From assembly GCF_000153125.2 (NCBI RefSeq), contig NZ_CM002299.1:2293075-2357074 (forward strand): 64,000 nucleotides of DNA, written 5' to 3'. The notes beneath the pieces were generated by a model. That model was not told where the DNA came from. It did no database searches and was given only the letters and a program-made list of their open reading frames with translations. Below, piece after piece: positions 48,001 through 56,266 of the stretch. Both the position numbers and the translations under genes were made by a program. Source of the DNA: Congregibacter litoralis KT71 (GTDB taxonomy: Bacteria > Pseudomonadota > Gammaproteobacteria > Pseudomonadales > Halieaceae). Every line of letters starts with the position of its first letter. The stretch's first letter is position 1.

Positions 48001-48293
48001 CCTGCAGATGCCTCGTCGATGCACAACGTGCTTCTTAGCATACAGAGCCAGCGGACGCGCAGATTGACATTTTTGATGGTCAGATCCAGACCATCACCCT
48101 GGTAACGCAGGGCATCGAGGGAAACACCCCGCCACAACGAGCCTTCGGGGTTTTCCGCAACAAGGGGCAGCCTCGCCTGGGCAAACTGTATCGCCTGGTT
48201 CAGACCCGAGGTAGTCGCGACAAGCCAGAGTGGTAGCAAAGGAATGAGGAGCAATACGCCGAGAGCGAGGTAACGAAGAAGACGGCGTCTCAA
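45075..48293 (-). CDS. tamB: Translocation and assembly module subunit TamB
   Basis: 1072 residues (E. coli TamB 1259). N-terminal signal anchor (LLRYLALGVLLLIPLLPLWL) followed by a very long beta-helical groove region of repeats, ending in the DUF490/TamB C-terminal domain (GDLQVLGGELRAYGQVLRLT, AMALSLGASAINQSGALESL). The last residues SFDLYYRFDIE form the usual C-terminal strand. TamB spans the periplasm from inner membrane to TamA and is thought to shuttle phospholipids and aid outer-membrane protein insertion. The start overlaps the tamA stop (4 bases). The shorter length lies within the family's range. Confidence 0.96.
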   Translation of the reverse strand: MRRRLLRYLALGVLLLIPLLPLWLVATTSGLNQAIQFAQARLPLVAENPEGSLWRGVSLDALRYQGDGLDLTIKNVNLRVRWLCMLRSTLCIDEASAGSVKLVIEERESEDAVSLKAPLPWLPFLLDINSLAVQELRIVRGDNEELVRKLTLSGEVGKRQALVAQLAGEHAMVAWDGGGTLSRKGAWDLALEVSLRSAALSGWPENLTTDYAISGTGDLDSLEGTVSALDDSLSLALALDRGLDGRVDLVGSLDGAAILLPQLPAYPDIGLEGPLAFEAQLADLQNLRASFRQQVVGLTPRAASLGVSLEQSAGFWTLEEAVLGDDPEPLLRVAGALGELSYLSPVLSFEANNFRVPLRPDQPRIVLSGSGQGRFTLSDPLGSFALSTLSMTVLEGETLWSVAGDLQASDFPLLPAGKLRGRRGELPFSYERSASPGAAATLDLPEGLPGEELRVSALQARLTPGDVAQLDLNAEGDLRGDLDIALQRSSSGVEFEIQPFVLYLRDEAILANAPLVGAWHSEDAAIALEAFCLQWRANTACSENASLGQQGELNVSVQIDEELQGAISEKPFSLEARGAGATKIVWGDGALEEAVFDLAFDRLSIDPYMYEGTANPIEWEEARAFGTLRPDLRELTLDLQSARLGAVYLTLNEAGADLNGTLRTRGLDLASLDDLLPEWSLRSGSIEADMSIKGSRGDPQLFGKLLLQNAAARHPDIDTTLSDLRLALDARGDAFSIDGSALLGGAPLTLAGNCCDDGTLEAVLKGEKNELLLPTLGVEALLSPQLNLRLNRESVHVGGEVTVHRGVFEHAGPADEAIEVSEDFYRIDIPQAPARRFDVTVDLRALIEPGFTLRSKELEATLSGDLKVNIQPRLPPALYGDLQVLGGELRAYGQVLRLTEGSVGFVGDPVNPALNLSAERRIRAEDLRVGFHVRGSLEEPTFEMFSDPVRSERDTLSYLLRGRGPDAGASMDGTAMALSLGASAINQSGALESLNSIPGLSGVSLGAEGSDDDMAATISAYVGERLYLSYGVGIYEPVNALTARLYLRSRLWLEVVSRLESSFDLYYRFDIE

Positions 48294-50044
48294 AATTCTG
48301 CTCCAATGTTGATGTGAACCCGCCAGGAGCCGTCACTGTCGGATACGGGGTTTGCCAACTCCAGACGTAGGGCACCTACGGGAGAAAGGTAATGCACGCC
48401 GATACCCAGACCCACATTAGTTTCAAAATCACCGCTATCGAAAGCATCACCTGCATCAACAAACACCGCGCCCCGCCAGCTTTGGGAGAAGTAACGCTGC
48501 AACTCGAGAGACCCCGTGAGGAGACGGGTCCCGCCCACCACCAGGCGATCCGGTTGAGGGTCGCCCTCGCGGCGAATACTCACTTCCCGGCCCAGGGACT
48601 GATAGGCGTAACCACGGATGCTGTTGTCACCGCCGGCGAAGAACGCCAGGGATGGCGGAAGGTCCTGGGGTTCCTCGGAACTGGTCCAGAGCATGCCGGC
48701 CTCCAGGCGACCCACCGCACGCCAGCGCTCATTAAAACGCCGCACCCCGTGCACACTGCCGTAGAGCCGCAACAAGTCCTCATCCGAGCCAACATCCGCC
48801 GATGCGCCCTCAAGGCTGTAAAACTGACTCACGCCGCTTCGGGGATCTACGGCATCGCCCCGTCGGTAACGGGATGAGAGACTCGCGCCCGCCAGGATAA
48901 AGCCGGCGTCAAAATTATTTTCAAAAACGCCCCAACGCTCCCTGAGGGCTCGGACTTGCACACTGCGAACCGTGCCGTCCTTGGTGCGCTCCCGGCGAAG
49001 GCGGAACTCCTGCTGCTCACTCTCAAGATCGCCAAATTCATTGTCTTCAAGACGAGCGATGAGCTGCAAAACATCGTTTGCCGGATCATCCAGGGGAATA
49101 CTGTAGGTCACGCGTGCCTGGGGATTAACGGGCGACCAGCGAAGCGCTGTCTCCTGACTATGCCCCCAGCGGTTGAGGCGTGGACTCTGCCAGACAAGGG
49201 ACAGGCGCTGCCGGGTATCCGTGCTGAAACCCACACCCACTTCATAGCTGTGGCGCGGCGCCTTTGTCAAAGCGATGTCAATGGGGACCGTTGGCAGACT
49301 GCGTTTGGGAAGGTCCGGCAGGACTGTGACACTGCCGAAGTACCCGAGACGCAAAAGACGCTGACGCAGTTCAAGAAGCAGGCGCTGCTCATAGGGCTCG
49401 CCCGTTTTGAAGGGCAGGAGGCGCTCCAGTAACCCCGGATCCATCACCGCTTCGTCCAGACTGACAGCGCCAAAACGATAGCGGGGGCCCGCATCAAAAA
49501 TCAGGGACAGCGTCGCCTGTTGCCGCGCTACATCCAGATCCACACGGTTTTCCGCAAAGGCGGCATCAAAGTAGCCCCGACGTCGGGCCACCTGCAGGAG
49601 TTCCCGCTTGAGGTCGGTGTAGCGTCCATGGTGCAAGGGGTCGCCCGGTTTTGGCGAGCGGGCATCTACAACGGCGGACAGGCTCCCATCGTCGGCGCCC
49701 TCTCCCAGCAGACGTACGGACACGGCGGTGTAACGAAGAGGCTCTCCCGGCACGACGAACAGCGTCGCCCGCCAGGGATCTCCTTCGCGATCCACCTGCA
49801 AGTCGATTTCATGCTCGTAATAGCCCAGGGCTTCCAGGGCCTTGGCTGCCAACAACGGAGCCGTGCTCAGAAACCGCTCGACAGCGCCCCGTTCACTCGG
49901 AGATTCCCCCAGATACGCACGAATATTTTCCCTGACTTCCTTATTGACGCCCTCAACCTTGTAACGCAGGCCATCAGCGGCAGCGCCATAACTCAGGAGA
50001 AGCGAAAAGACAGTGATTAGCGCTTTGCGCAGGGCAAGAATCAT
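48290..50044 (-). CDS. tamA: Translocation and assembly module subunit TamA
   Basis: 584 residues (E. coli TamA 577). Signal peptide (ALITVFSLLLSYGAAADG), three POTRA domains (about 25-265; RYTAVSVRLLGEGADD and RYRFGAVSLDEAVMDPGLLE are strands of POTRA 2 and 3), then a 16-stranded Omp85 barrel including the RLxF-like motif region SFFAGGDNSIRGYAYQS-type loop (here LAFFAGGDNSIRGYAYQSLG). The C-terminal strand ends in Phe (NIGAEF), the BAM-recognised signal. Forms the TAM complex with TamB. Nine bases from the upstream methyltransferase gene. Confidence 0.96.
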   Translation of the reverse strand: MILALRKALITVFSLLLSYGAAADGLRYKVEGVNKEVRENIRAYLGESPSERGAVERFLSTAPLLAAKALEALGYYEHEIDLQVDREGDPWRATLFVVPGEPLRYTAVSVRLLGEGADDGSLSAVVDARSPKPGDPLHHGRYTDLKRELLQVARRRGYFDAAFAENRVDLDVARQQATLSLIFDAGPRYRFGAVSLDEAVMDPGLLERLLPFKTGEPYEQRLLLELRQRLLRLGYFGSVTVLPDLPKRSLPTVPIDIALTKAPRHSYEVGVGFSTDTRQRLSLVWQSPRLNRWGHSQETALRWSPVNPQARVTYSIPLDDPANDVLQLIARLEDNEFGDLESEQQEFRLRRERTKDGTVRSVQVRALRERWGVFENNFDAGFILAGASLSSRYRRGDAVDPRSGVSQFYSLEGASADVGSDEDLLRLYGSVHGVRRFNERWRAVGRLEAGMLWTSSEEPQDLPPSLAFFAGGDNSIRGYAYQSLGREVSIRREGDPQPDRLVVGGTRLLTGSLELQRYFSQSWRGAVFVDAGDAFDSGDFETNVGLGIGVHYLSPVGALRLELANPVSDSDGSWRVHINIGAEF

Positions 50045-50053
50045 TAGCCAGGT

Positions 50054-50674
50054 TCACGCCGGCCTTGCGCTGCCCCAGACATTGAAACCGGCAAAACGGG
50101 GTGTGCTGGGCAGATACATGCTCTCCTGATCATCACTGTGAAACCCACCCTCGGACAACAGCCTCGGAATATCCCTGTTGAGATGACAGCCACCGGCAAT
50201 GAGACCCCAGGGGCGATCCAGACGGTTCTGCCAGCGACGGACGGCCTCATCGGGTGCGCGACCGTGTTCGGCAAAATGGAGGACGCCGCCGGGGCGCAGC
50301 ACACGTCCCATGCCGCGCAGTGCGGTGACGGGGTCAGGAATGGTACAGAGGCTGTAGGTCATCACAATGGTATCGACGCTGTTGTCTTCCAGGGGGATCT
50401 CCTCCCCGGGCAGACCAATAAATTCAATGGGGAAGCCGATGTTGTCGGCCCGCTCCCCCGCCAGCTCCCAGGAGGCCTCGGAGGGATCGAGGCCGATAAG
50501 TCGCTCCACGTTATCCCGGTCGTAGTAGGGAAGATTGAGCCCGGTGCCTATACCAATTTCCAGTACGACGCCCTTCGCCCGGGGCACAATCTTCTCCCTT
50601 TGCTTCATGATGGGTTTGCTGCCGCAGGCGCAGTTGATGAAGTGCGGCAGTAGGTGACGTTCATAGAAACCCAT
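50054..50674 (-). CDS. Class I SAM-dependent methyltransferase
   Basis: 206 residues from the ATG at 50674; the frame continues to 50878, but those residues overlap the promoter and start of the asparaginase gene and match nothing. SAM-binding motif I is VVLEIGIGTGLNLPYYD (about 36-52); motif II region IGLDPSEASWELAGERA; VMTYSLCTIPDP and VLRPGGVLHFAEHG complete a UbiE/COQ5-like fold. MGFYERHLLPHFINCACGSK at the N-terminus resembles a group of small phospholipid or thiol methyltransferases, but the substrate is unknown. The position directly upstream of tamA suggests co-expression, though not function. Confidence 0.88.
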   Translation of the reverse strand: MGFYERHLLPHFINCACGSKPIMKQREKIVPRAKGVVLEIGIGTGLNLPYYDRDNVERLIGLDPSEASWELAGERADNIGFPIEFIGLPGEEIPLEDNSVDTIVMTYSLCTIPDPVTALRGMGRVLRPGGVLHFAEHGRAPDEAVRRWQNRLDRPWGLIAGGCHLNRDIPRLLSEGGFHSDDQESMYLPSTPRFAGFNVWGSARPA

Positions 50675-50843
50675 AAGCTGCTGTCCTGTTGTCTCACGTC
50701 GTTGCTCGGACCGGGCATTATAAGCGGCCTGCAGCCTTGGGTGCGGAACAAAAGCAAGCCCTCGACCCATGAACCCGAGAGCCTCGACAGCGGCGCGCGC
50801 ATGTAGCAGGATTCGCTCTCTGTTCAGAAGGCTCAGGCCCACT

Positions 50844-51332
50844 ATGGATCTACACATCATCACCACCGGCGGCACCATCGATAAAATCTATTTCGACGCC
50901 AAAAGTGACTACCAGGTCGGTGAACCGGTCATCGGCGAATTACTGGAGAGTATGGGAGCGCAATTTCCCTATACCGTAGAGTCGGCCATGCGAAAGGACA
51001 GCCTGGAACTTACGGAAGAGGACCGGGCGGCGATCCGGCAAAGCACCGAGCGCTGCGTGGAACAGCAGGTACTCATCACTCATGGCACCGATGGCATGGT
51101 CCGCACGGGTCAGGCCCTCAAGGGCATTCCCGGGAAAACCATCGTTCTCACGGGCGCGCTGCAACCCGCTGCTTTCAAGGGGTCCGATGCCATTTTTAAC
51201 ATCGGCTGCGCCATCGGGGCACTGCAGGCAGCCGCTCCCGGCGTTTACATCGCCATGAACGGGCAGCTCTTCGACATCGACAACGTGCAGAAAAACCTGG
51301 AAGCCAACCGCTTCGAGGTCCTGAACGCTTAG
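50844..51332 (+). CDS. Asparaginase domain protein, N-terminal catalytic domain only
   Basis: 162 residues from the ATG at 50844, half the length of usual L-asparaginases (about 330). Both catalytic triads' visible motifs are kept: IITTGGTIDKIYF (first Thr near residue 8) and LITHGTDGMVRTGQAL (Thr/Asp near residue 77). The usual Lys is replaced or shifted in LTGALQPAAFKGSDA. The C-terminal domain, which completes the active site in the classic tetramer, is absent, and the gene ends cleanly with a stop. Proteins annotated as short asparaginase-domain proteins exist; activity unproven. The stop overlaps that of the converging MMPL gene by 2 bases. Confidence 0.87.
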   Translation: MDLHIITTGGTIDKIYFDAKSDYQVGEPVIGELLESMGAQFPYTVESAMRKDSLELTEEDRAAIRQSTERCVEQQVLITHGTDGMVRTGQALKGIPGKTIVLTGALQPAAFKGSDAIFNIGCAIGALQAAAPGVYIAMNGQLFDIDNVQKNLEANRFEVLNA

Positions 51333-53707
51333 CCGGGCTTGCCGACTGTGGGGTTACCGGACCTTTCCTCACGAGAATAAAAGAACACCGTGAGCGCTGG
51401 CAGGAAGATCAAAGCGCCGAGCATGTTCCAGAAAAACATGAAGGTGAGCATAAGCCCCATATCCGCCTGAAACTTGATAGGCGAGTAGATCCACGTGCCC
51501 ACGCCGATAGCCAGGGTTAAGCCTGTAAAGGCCACCGCCGTGCCGCTACTTTTCAGCGCCTCGAAATATGCCACGGTGAGGGGTTCGCCTCGATGGAGGT
51601 AAAACTGCAGGGCCGAGTAGATATAAATGCCGTAATCTACGCCTATGCCCACACCCAGGGCGATAACCGGCAGCGTTGCAACTTTTACACCGATCCCCAG
51701 CGCCGCCATCAGTGCCTGCGCCAGAACCGAGGTCAGCGCAAGGGGCACGATGATGCACACCGTGACCCGAACCGATCGAAAGTTAAGCAGGCAGAGCAAG
51801 ATCACCACACCGTAGACCCACAAGAGCATCTTGGCCTGGGCATCGGCAATAACGATGTTTGTAGCTGCCTCAACTCCTGCGTTACCCGCGGCCAGTTGAA
51901 ACTGCAAATCTTCCGATTCGTACCGGGGGGCTAATAACTCGGCGGCATCCACCACGGAATTCAGGGTTTCTGCCTTGTGATCATCGAGAAACAGGATCAC
52001 CGGCGCCATGGAGCAGTCAGTATTCCGCAAACTGTTGGGGGCACGACTGAGGGAATTGTTCAGCACATACTGATTACGACTGATGTCGTGCCATTTGGGA
52101 CTGCCCTCGTTCATTCCCTGAATCACGAGCTTGGACACATCGACCAGGGACAGAGCGGACTGCACTCCCGGCACGGCCTCCATCTGACGCTGGAACCGAT
52201 CCACGGCGGCAATAAAGTCATAGCTACCGCACTGCTGCTCGCGGGTTCTGGCCATCACGACAAATACATCGGTACTGGTGGAATAGTTTTCCGTGAGAAA
52301 GGCGTTATCGATGTTGTAGCGGGAATCGGCTCGCAACTCGGGGGCACCGGGGTCCAGATCGCCGATCTGCTGATCCTGCCCAAACCAGATACCCACCGCA
52401 AACAGACTCAGGCAAACCAACACAACCGCGGTCGCCGGACCACGACGCGTAACCCCACTGAGGAAACGCCAATGCCGATATTCACTGTGGTCTTTATCGG
52501 CGCGGTAGCGCACACAGCGATCACTGACACCGGTAAAGGAGAGCACCAAAGGCAGGAGAATCAGGTTCGTCAACACCAGTACCGCGATGCCCGTGCTGGC
52601 GACCACGGCCAGCTCCTGAATCACGGGAATATCGATGACCCGAAGCGTGAAGAACCCAACGCCATCGCTGACCAGGGCGATAAAACCCGGTTTTGAAAGG
52701 CGTACAAAGGTCAGACGGGCAGCATCAACGCGAGACACCCTGTGGTAGATGAAGTGACCGAAGCGGTTCACGATCTGCACGGAGTGGCTGATACCCACCG
52801 CAAACACCAGAAATGGCACGAGCATGGAATAGGGATCAAGGCCCATGCCCATCACTTTGAGAAGGCCCATTTGCCAGACCACCGCTACCGTAGAACAGAG
52901 CAGCGATGCGAAGCTCAACCAGAGACATCGCGTGTATAAAAACAAGAGTATCGCGGTAATCACAAAGGCCACGAGGAAAAACAACCCTACGAGGGCTGCA
53001 CCTTCGATGAGATCACCGATCAGCTTGGCAAAGCCGATGATCCTGATAGAAATTTCATCGGATTCATATTTTTCCCGAACCAGGGTTTCGAGGTCCCGGG
53101 AAAAGGTCGCGTAATCCAGGCGCTCGCCGGTGGAGGGATCAATCTCGACCAGGGGGACCACCACGATGGCGGAGCGAAAGTTATTCGCCACGAGGCGACC
53201 GATCTGCCCGGACTTCAGAGTGTTTTCCCGAAGCTTGCTTAGAGTACGCGGACTCCCATCATAGTCATCGGGGATCACCGATCCGCCGACGAAGCCCTCC
53301 TCCGTGACTTCCTGCCAGCGGACGTTCGGTGTCCACAGCGATTGCAAGGCGGAGCGATCCACACCATTGATGTAAAAGACTTCATCGGTAATTCGCTGGA
53401 GCAGCGTCTGAAACGACTCTGTAAAAATATCTCCGTCGCGGGTTTCTACGATGATGCGAACAGAATTACCCAAACCCTTGAGATCGTCGCGGCTCGCGAG
53501 GAAATTCTGCACGTAGGGGTGAGAGACGGGGATCATCTTCTCGAAACTTGCGTCGGCCCGGAGCTGGGTCAGCTTCCAGCCAAAGAAGCCTGTAGCAATG
53601 ACAAACAAGGCAATGAGGGGTACGCGGGCTGCGAAAATTACCCGGCCGATTGCGGGCCGTATTCGCCCGTCACTGTCGTCAAGGGTGTAACTTTCCTGGA
53701 CCGTCAC
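51329..53707 (-). CDS. RND superfamily transporter, MMPL/HAE3 type
   Basis: 792 residues. Twelve membrane helices in the 1+5+1+5 pattern: a first helix (VPLIALFVIATGFFGWKLTQ), a large periplasmic domain, five helices around residues 215-400 (VGLFFLVAFVITAILLFLYT, DPYSMLVPFLVFAVGISHSV), then the repeat with GVGIGVDYGIYIYSALQF. GISHSV and GVDYGIYIY mark the proton-relay helices. The HAE3 group is linked to hopanoid, lipid or wax export in other bacteria. The start overlaps the YCF48 gene by 4 bases; it is the last gene of the DUF1302-DUF1329-YCF48-MMPL operon. Substrate unknown; a hydrophobic lipid-like molecule is the reasonable inference. Confidence 0.93.
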   Translation of the reverse strand: MTVQESYTLDDSDGRIRPAIGRVIFAARVPLIALFVIATGFFGWKLTQLRADASFEKMIPVSHPYVQNFLASRDDLKGLGNSVRIIVETRDGDIFTESFQTLLQRITDEVFYINGVDRSALQSLWTPNVRWQEVTEEGFVGGSVIPDDYDGSPRTLSKLRENTLKSGQIGRLVANNFRSAIVVVPLVEIDPSTGERLDYATFSRDLETLVREKYESDEISIRIIGFAKLIGDLIEGAALVGLFFLVAFVITAILLFLYTRCLWLSFASLLCSTVAVVWQMGLLKVMGMGLDPYSMLVPFLVFAVGISHSVQIVNRFGHFIYHRVSRVDAARLTFVRLSKPGFIALVSDGVGFFTLRVIDIPVIQELAVVASTGIAVLVLTNLILLPLVLSFTGVSDRCVRYRADKDHSEYRHWRFLSGVTRRGPATAVVLVCLSLFAVGIWFGQDQQIGDLDPGAPELRADSRYNIDNAFLTENYSTSTDVFVVMARTREQQCGSYDFIAAVDRFQRQMEAVPGVQSALSLVDVSKLVIQGMNEGSPKWHDISRNQYVLNNSLSRAPNSLRNTDCSMAPVILFLDDHKAETLNSVVDAAELLAPRYESEDLQFQLAAGNAGVEAATNIVIADAQAKMLLWVYGVVILLCLLNFRSVRVTVCIIVPLALTSVLAQALMAALGIGVKVATLPVIALGVGIGVDYGIYIYSALQFYLHRGEPLTVAYFEALKSSGTAVAFTGLTLAIGVGTWIYSPIKFQADMGLMLTFMFFWNMLGALIFLPALTVFFYSREERSGNPTVGKPG

Positions 53708-54873
53708 TGCGCCACCGCCCGGGAAAAACGCGCGACACCACCCATGCCCACCAGCCAGATTTCACCTTCATGTCCCTCAAGCCCTGAAGAAAAAGTGCTG
53801 CGACCGGGATGTTGAAACAAGCGCGCTTCGCCATCATCGCTGAGTCGCACAAGCATTCCCCCGGCACCGAGAAGCAAAGCACCACCATCGCTTAAAGCCA
53901 CAGCCCCATACAGACTGCTTTCACTCCGGGTATGCAGTTCTCGCCACTCACCTCCGGGACGGGACTGTAAAAACACGTTACCTCGCAGTCCATAACTCAC
54001 CAGACCGGCGGCAATAGGTACCGCGCCAAACAGGCTCCCTTCATAAACATCATAAAATCGCCGGAACCGGTACCCGCGATCCCGGGACTGAAAAAGCAGA
54101 CCCGCCTCGCCGGTAATCGTTACCAGAGAATCTTCAATATGCAGGCCGTAGAGATGAAACCTTTCGATGTTATCGATGCCCTGCTGGTTCACCGCCCAAT
54201 TGGCACCGCCGTCGGTGGTGAGAAAGGACATGCCGTAGGCACCCACCGCCAGACCGCTCATCGCATCGAAAAACGCGACATCAAGGAAGGGGTCTGCGGG
54301 ACCGTTCTCCACAGCCAACAGCGCCTCTTCTTCAATGAAAAGGGCGTCATCAAGGGCGATGGCGAGTTCCTCCAGCTCCGCGCTGTTTTCAGACAGATCG
54401 CTATCGGCTTCCATTGCGTCAAGCTGGCTCTGAAGCCTGCTCCTTTGCATGCGGGCAAAGTCCAGAAACGCCTCGGCCCCCCGGTACCCATCAAATTGTT
54501 GATGCCAGGTTTCCCCAGCGTCCTCCGTCGCCAGAATCACCCCTCCGTGACCTACCGCCCAACCCCGGGTCGGCGTAGGAAATGTAACGGCGGTCAGGGT
54601 TGTGCTCACGGGAACACCGGGCACCTGTCTCCAGGAATCCCCCTCGTCATCGCTGACAACAATAAGCCCCGCTGCGCCTACGGCGAGGATTCTCTCTCCG
54701 GCCCGGGTGATATCCAGCAGTTGCTGAGATTCAGGGTTACGCACGGTAGGCGCCGGCGTAAAAACCAGCGCTTTCGACTCTCCGTCAGGATCGGCCCCAT
54801 GGAGAGTGCCCGACAGAAGCATGCAAAAAATGGCCGCCAGGCAGCGGCCAATCCATGTTTTCTCCCGGGTCAC
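53704..54873 (-). CDS. YCF48-like beta-propeller protein
   Basis: 389 residues from the GTG at 54873, 5 bases after the DUF1329 stop; the longer frame to 54981 overlaps that gene. Signal peptide (WIGRCLAAIFCMLLSGTLHG). Repeated blade motifs of the YCF48/BNR type: VSDDEGDSWRQVPG, GHGGVILATEDAGETWHQ, YGMSFLTTDGGANW, GEAGLLFQSRDRGYRF. Between blades two and three lies a helical insert of about 60 residues (FARMQRSRLQSQLDAMEADS, LEELAIALDDALFIEEEALL). The plant and cyanobacterial relative helps photosystem II assembly; in this context a periplasmic assembly or chaperone role for the pump is more likely. Fully embedded in the operon. Confidence 0.9.
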   Translation of the reverse strand: MTREKTWIGRCLAAIFCMLLSGTLHGADPDGESKALVFTPAPTVRNPESQQLLDITRAGERILAVGAAGLIVVSDDEGDSWRQVPGVPVSTTLTAVTFPTPTRGWAVGHGGVILATEDAGETWHQQFDGYRGAEAFLDFARMQRSRLQSQLDAMEADSDLSENSAELEELAIALDDALFIEEEALLAVENGPADPFLDVAFFDAMSGLAVGAYGMSFLTTDGGANWAVNQQGIDNIERFHLYGLHIEDSLVTITGEAGLLFQSRDRGYRFRRFYDVYEGSLFGAVPIAAGLVSYGLRGNVFLQSRPGGEWRELHTRSESSLYGAVALSDGGALLLGAGGMLVRLSDDGEARLFQHPGRSTFSSGLEGHEGEIWLVGMGGVARFSRAVAQ

Positions 54874-54877
54874 GGTC

Positions 54878-56242
54878 CTAGCGACGCCCAGCCCGACGCA
54901 GTGCCGAAGGCGTGAAGTCGCCAAAGCTGCCCTCGTAGCCGAAGTCGTACTGGTAACCGGACTCCTCATTGTCGAGACCAATCACCACATAGCGACCCGA
55001 CACGAGATCATGGAGGGACTCAGCAGCCAACCAGGGGACAGCGACCTGATAGTGCATCATATTGTGCCCTTCTTTCATTTTCCAAAGCTCACCACGGCCG
55101 TCGTAATGGTCAATAACAGAGATCTGCCAACTGTCCTCATCCACATAGAAGGTTCTCCGCGCATAGATGTGCCTCGCATCCTCCTTCAAGGTGGACTCGA
55201 CCACCCATACCCGGTGCAGCTCATAGCGCAGGTAATCAGGATTCATATGCCCCGCTTTGACGATGTCCTTGTAGCTTAAGTCGCCGCGACGAAGGTCATA
55301 GGCGTTGTAAGGGATATACAGCTCTTTCTTCCCTACGAGCGTCCAGTCGTAGCGATCCGGCGCGCCGTTAAACATGTCGAGATCGTCGGCTGTCCGCAGC
55401 CCGTCGGACGCCGTGCCCGGACCGTCATAGGCAATATTCGGCGCCAGACGTACCCGGCGTTGGCCGGCATTGTAGATCCAGGCCTTACGGGGCTCTTTTA
55501 CCTGATCAATATTCTCGTGTACCAGGAGCACGTCGCCCTCCAGGCGCGCGGGCGCGAGGATGCGCTGGAGAAACACGAAAAGACGATTGGGATATTCATT
55601 GTCCGGCAGGCGACTGGCCGGTATGGACTCATCCTCAAAGAGCACCGGCGCAAAGTTACCATTGGCCTGCACGGGAATCTGCGTGTACCGCCGCTTCAAG
55701 CCTCTCTCGTTGCGGTAGCGGGTGATGTGGTTCCAGATGACCTCGACACCATCCCGGGGGATAGGGAACGGCACACCCGCAGAGAAGTTCCGCAGCCCAT
55801 TGCCGCCTTCCGCGAGCTCCGTGACCACCGCAGATTTCTTGATCAGCGCGTATTCCTCTTCGGGAAGACGCGCGCTGCGACGCGTGGGAAACACGCGCAT
55901 GCGGTAACTATCAGGATAGCGCTCGAACATGGCGATCTGTCCCGGGGACAGTTTGTCCGCGTAGTCACCGACGTTCTCGGCAGTAATGGTAAACAGCGGC
56001 GCATCATCGGGATAGGGATCCACCAGGCGGTCACCCGGCGTGTAACCCTCGGGCAAGTCCGTGAGCCCCCCGCTCCAAGCCGGGATGGAGCCATCAGCAT
56101 TGCCGGCCCGCTCTGCGCCTACGGGAGTCAGCTCGGGCCCTCCCAGTCTCTGGGCATCGGCCTCGCTGATCTTGGCGGCACCGGGCAACGAGCTTATGGC
56201 CAGCGCGGCGGCAAGTAAGAGATTGAGCGGCTTCTTATTCAT
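54878..56242 (-). CDS. DUF1329 domain periplasmic protein (LolA/LolB-like annotation)
   Basis: 454 residues from the ATG at 56242; AGGGAG (56251-56256) lies 8 bases upstream, so it is preferred to the in-frame TTG at 56248. Signal peptide (PLNLLLAAALAISSLPGAAK). The DUF1329 body begins with ISEADAQRLGGPELTPVGAE, GSIPAWSGGLTDLPEGY and ends LVSGRYVVIGLDNEE. The family is often annotated as outer-membrane lipoprotein-sorting protein because of a LolA/LolB-like fold, which would provide a hydrophobic cavity; no function has been established to my knowledge. It lies 24 bases after DUF1302, the usual neighbour in marine bacteria and pseudomonads. Confidence 0.92.
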   Translation of the reverse strand: MNKKPLNLLLAAALAISSLPGAAKISEADAQRLGGPELTPVGAERAGNADGSIPAWSGGLTDLPEGYTPGDRLVDPYPDDAPLFTITAENVGDYADKLSPGQIAMFERYPDSYRMRVFPTRRSARLPEEEYALIKKSAVVTELAEGGNGLRNFSAGVPFPIPRDGVEVIWNHITRYRNERGLKRRYTQIPVQANGNFAPVLFEDESIPASRLPDNEYPNRLFVFLQRILAPARLEGDVLLVHENIDQVKEPRKAWIYNAGQRRVRLAPNIAYDGPGTASDGLRTADDLDMFNGAPDRYDWTLVGKKELYIPYNAYDLRRGDLSYKDIVKAGHMNPDYLRYELHRVWVVESTLKEDARHIYARRTFYVDEDSWQISVIDHYDGRGELWKMKEGHNMMHYQVAVPWLAAESLHDLVSGRYVVIGLDNEESGYQYDFGYEGSFGDFTPSALRRAGRR

Positions 56243-56266
56243 CTCCAAAACTCCCTGATAGTGAAT

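Noticed and set aside
50675..50878. N-terminal extension of the methyltransferase
   Set aside because: It overlaps the promoter and the start of the divergent asparaginase gene and carries no methyltransferase motif; the ATG at 50674 gives a family-like start.
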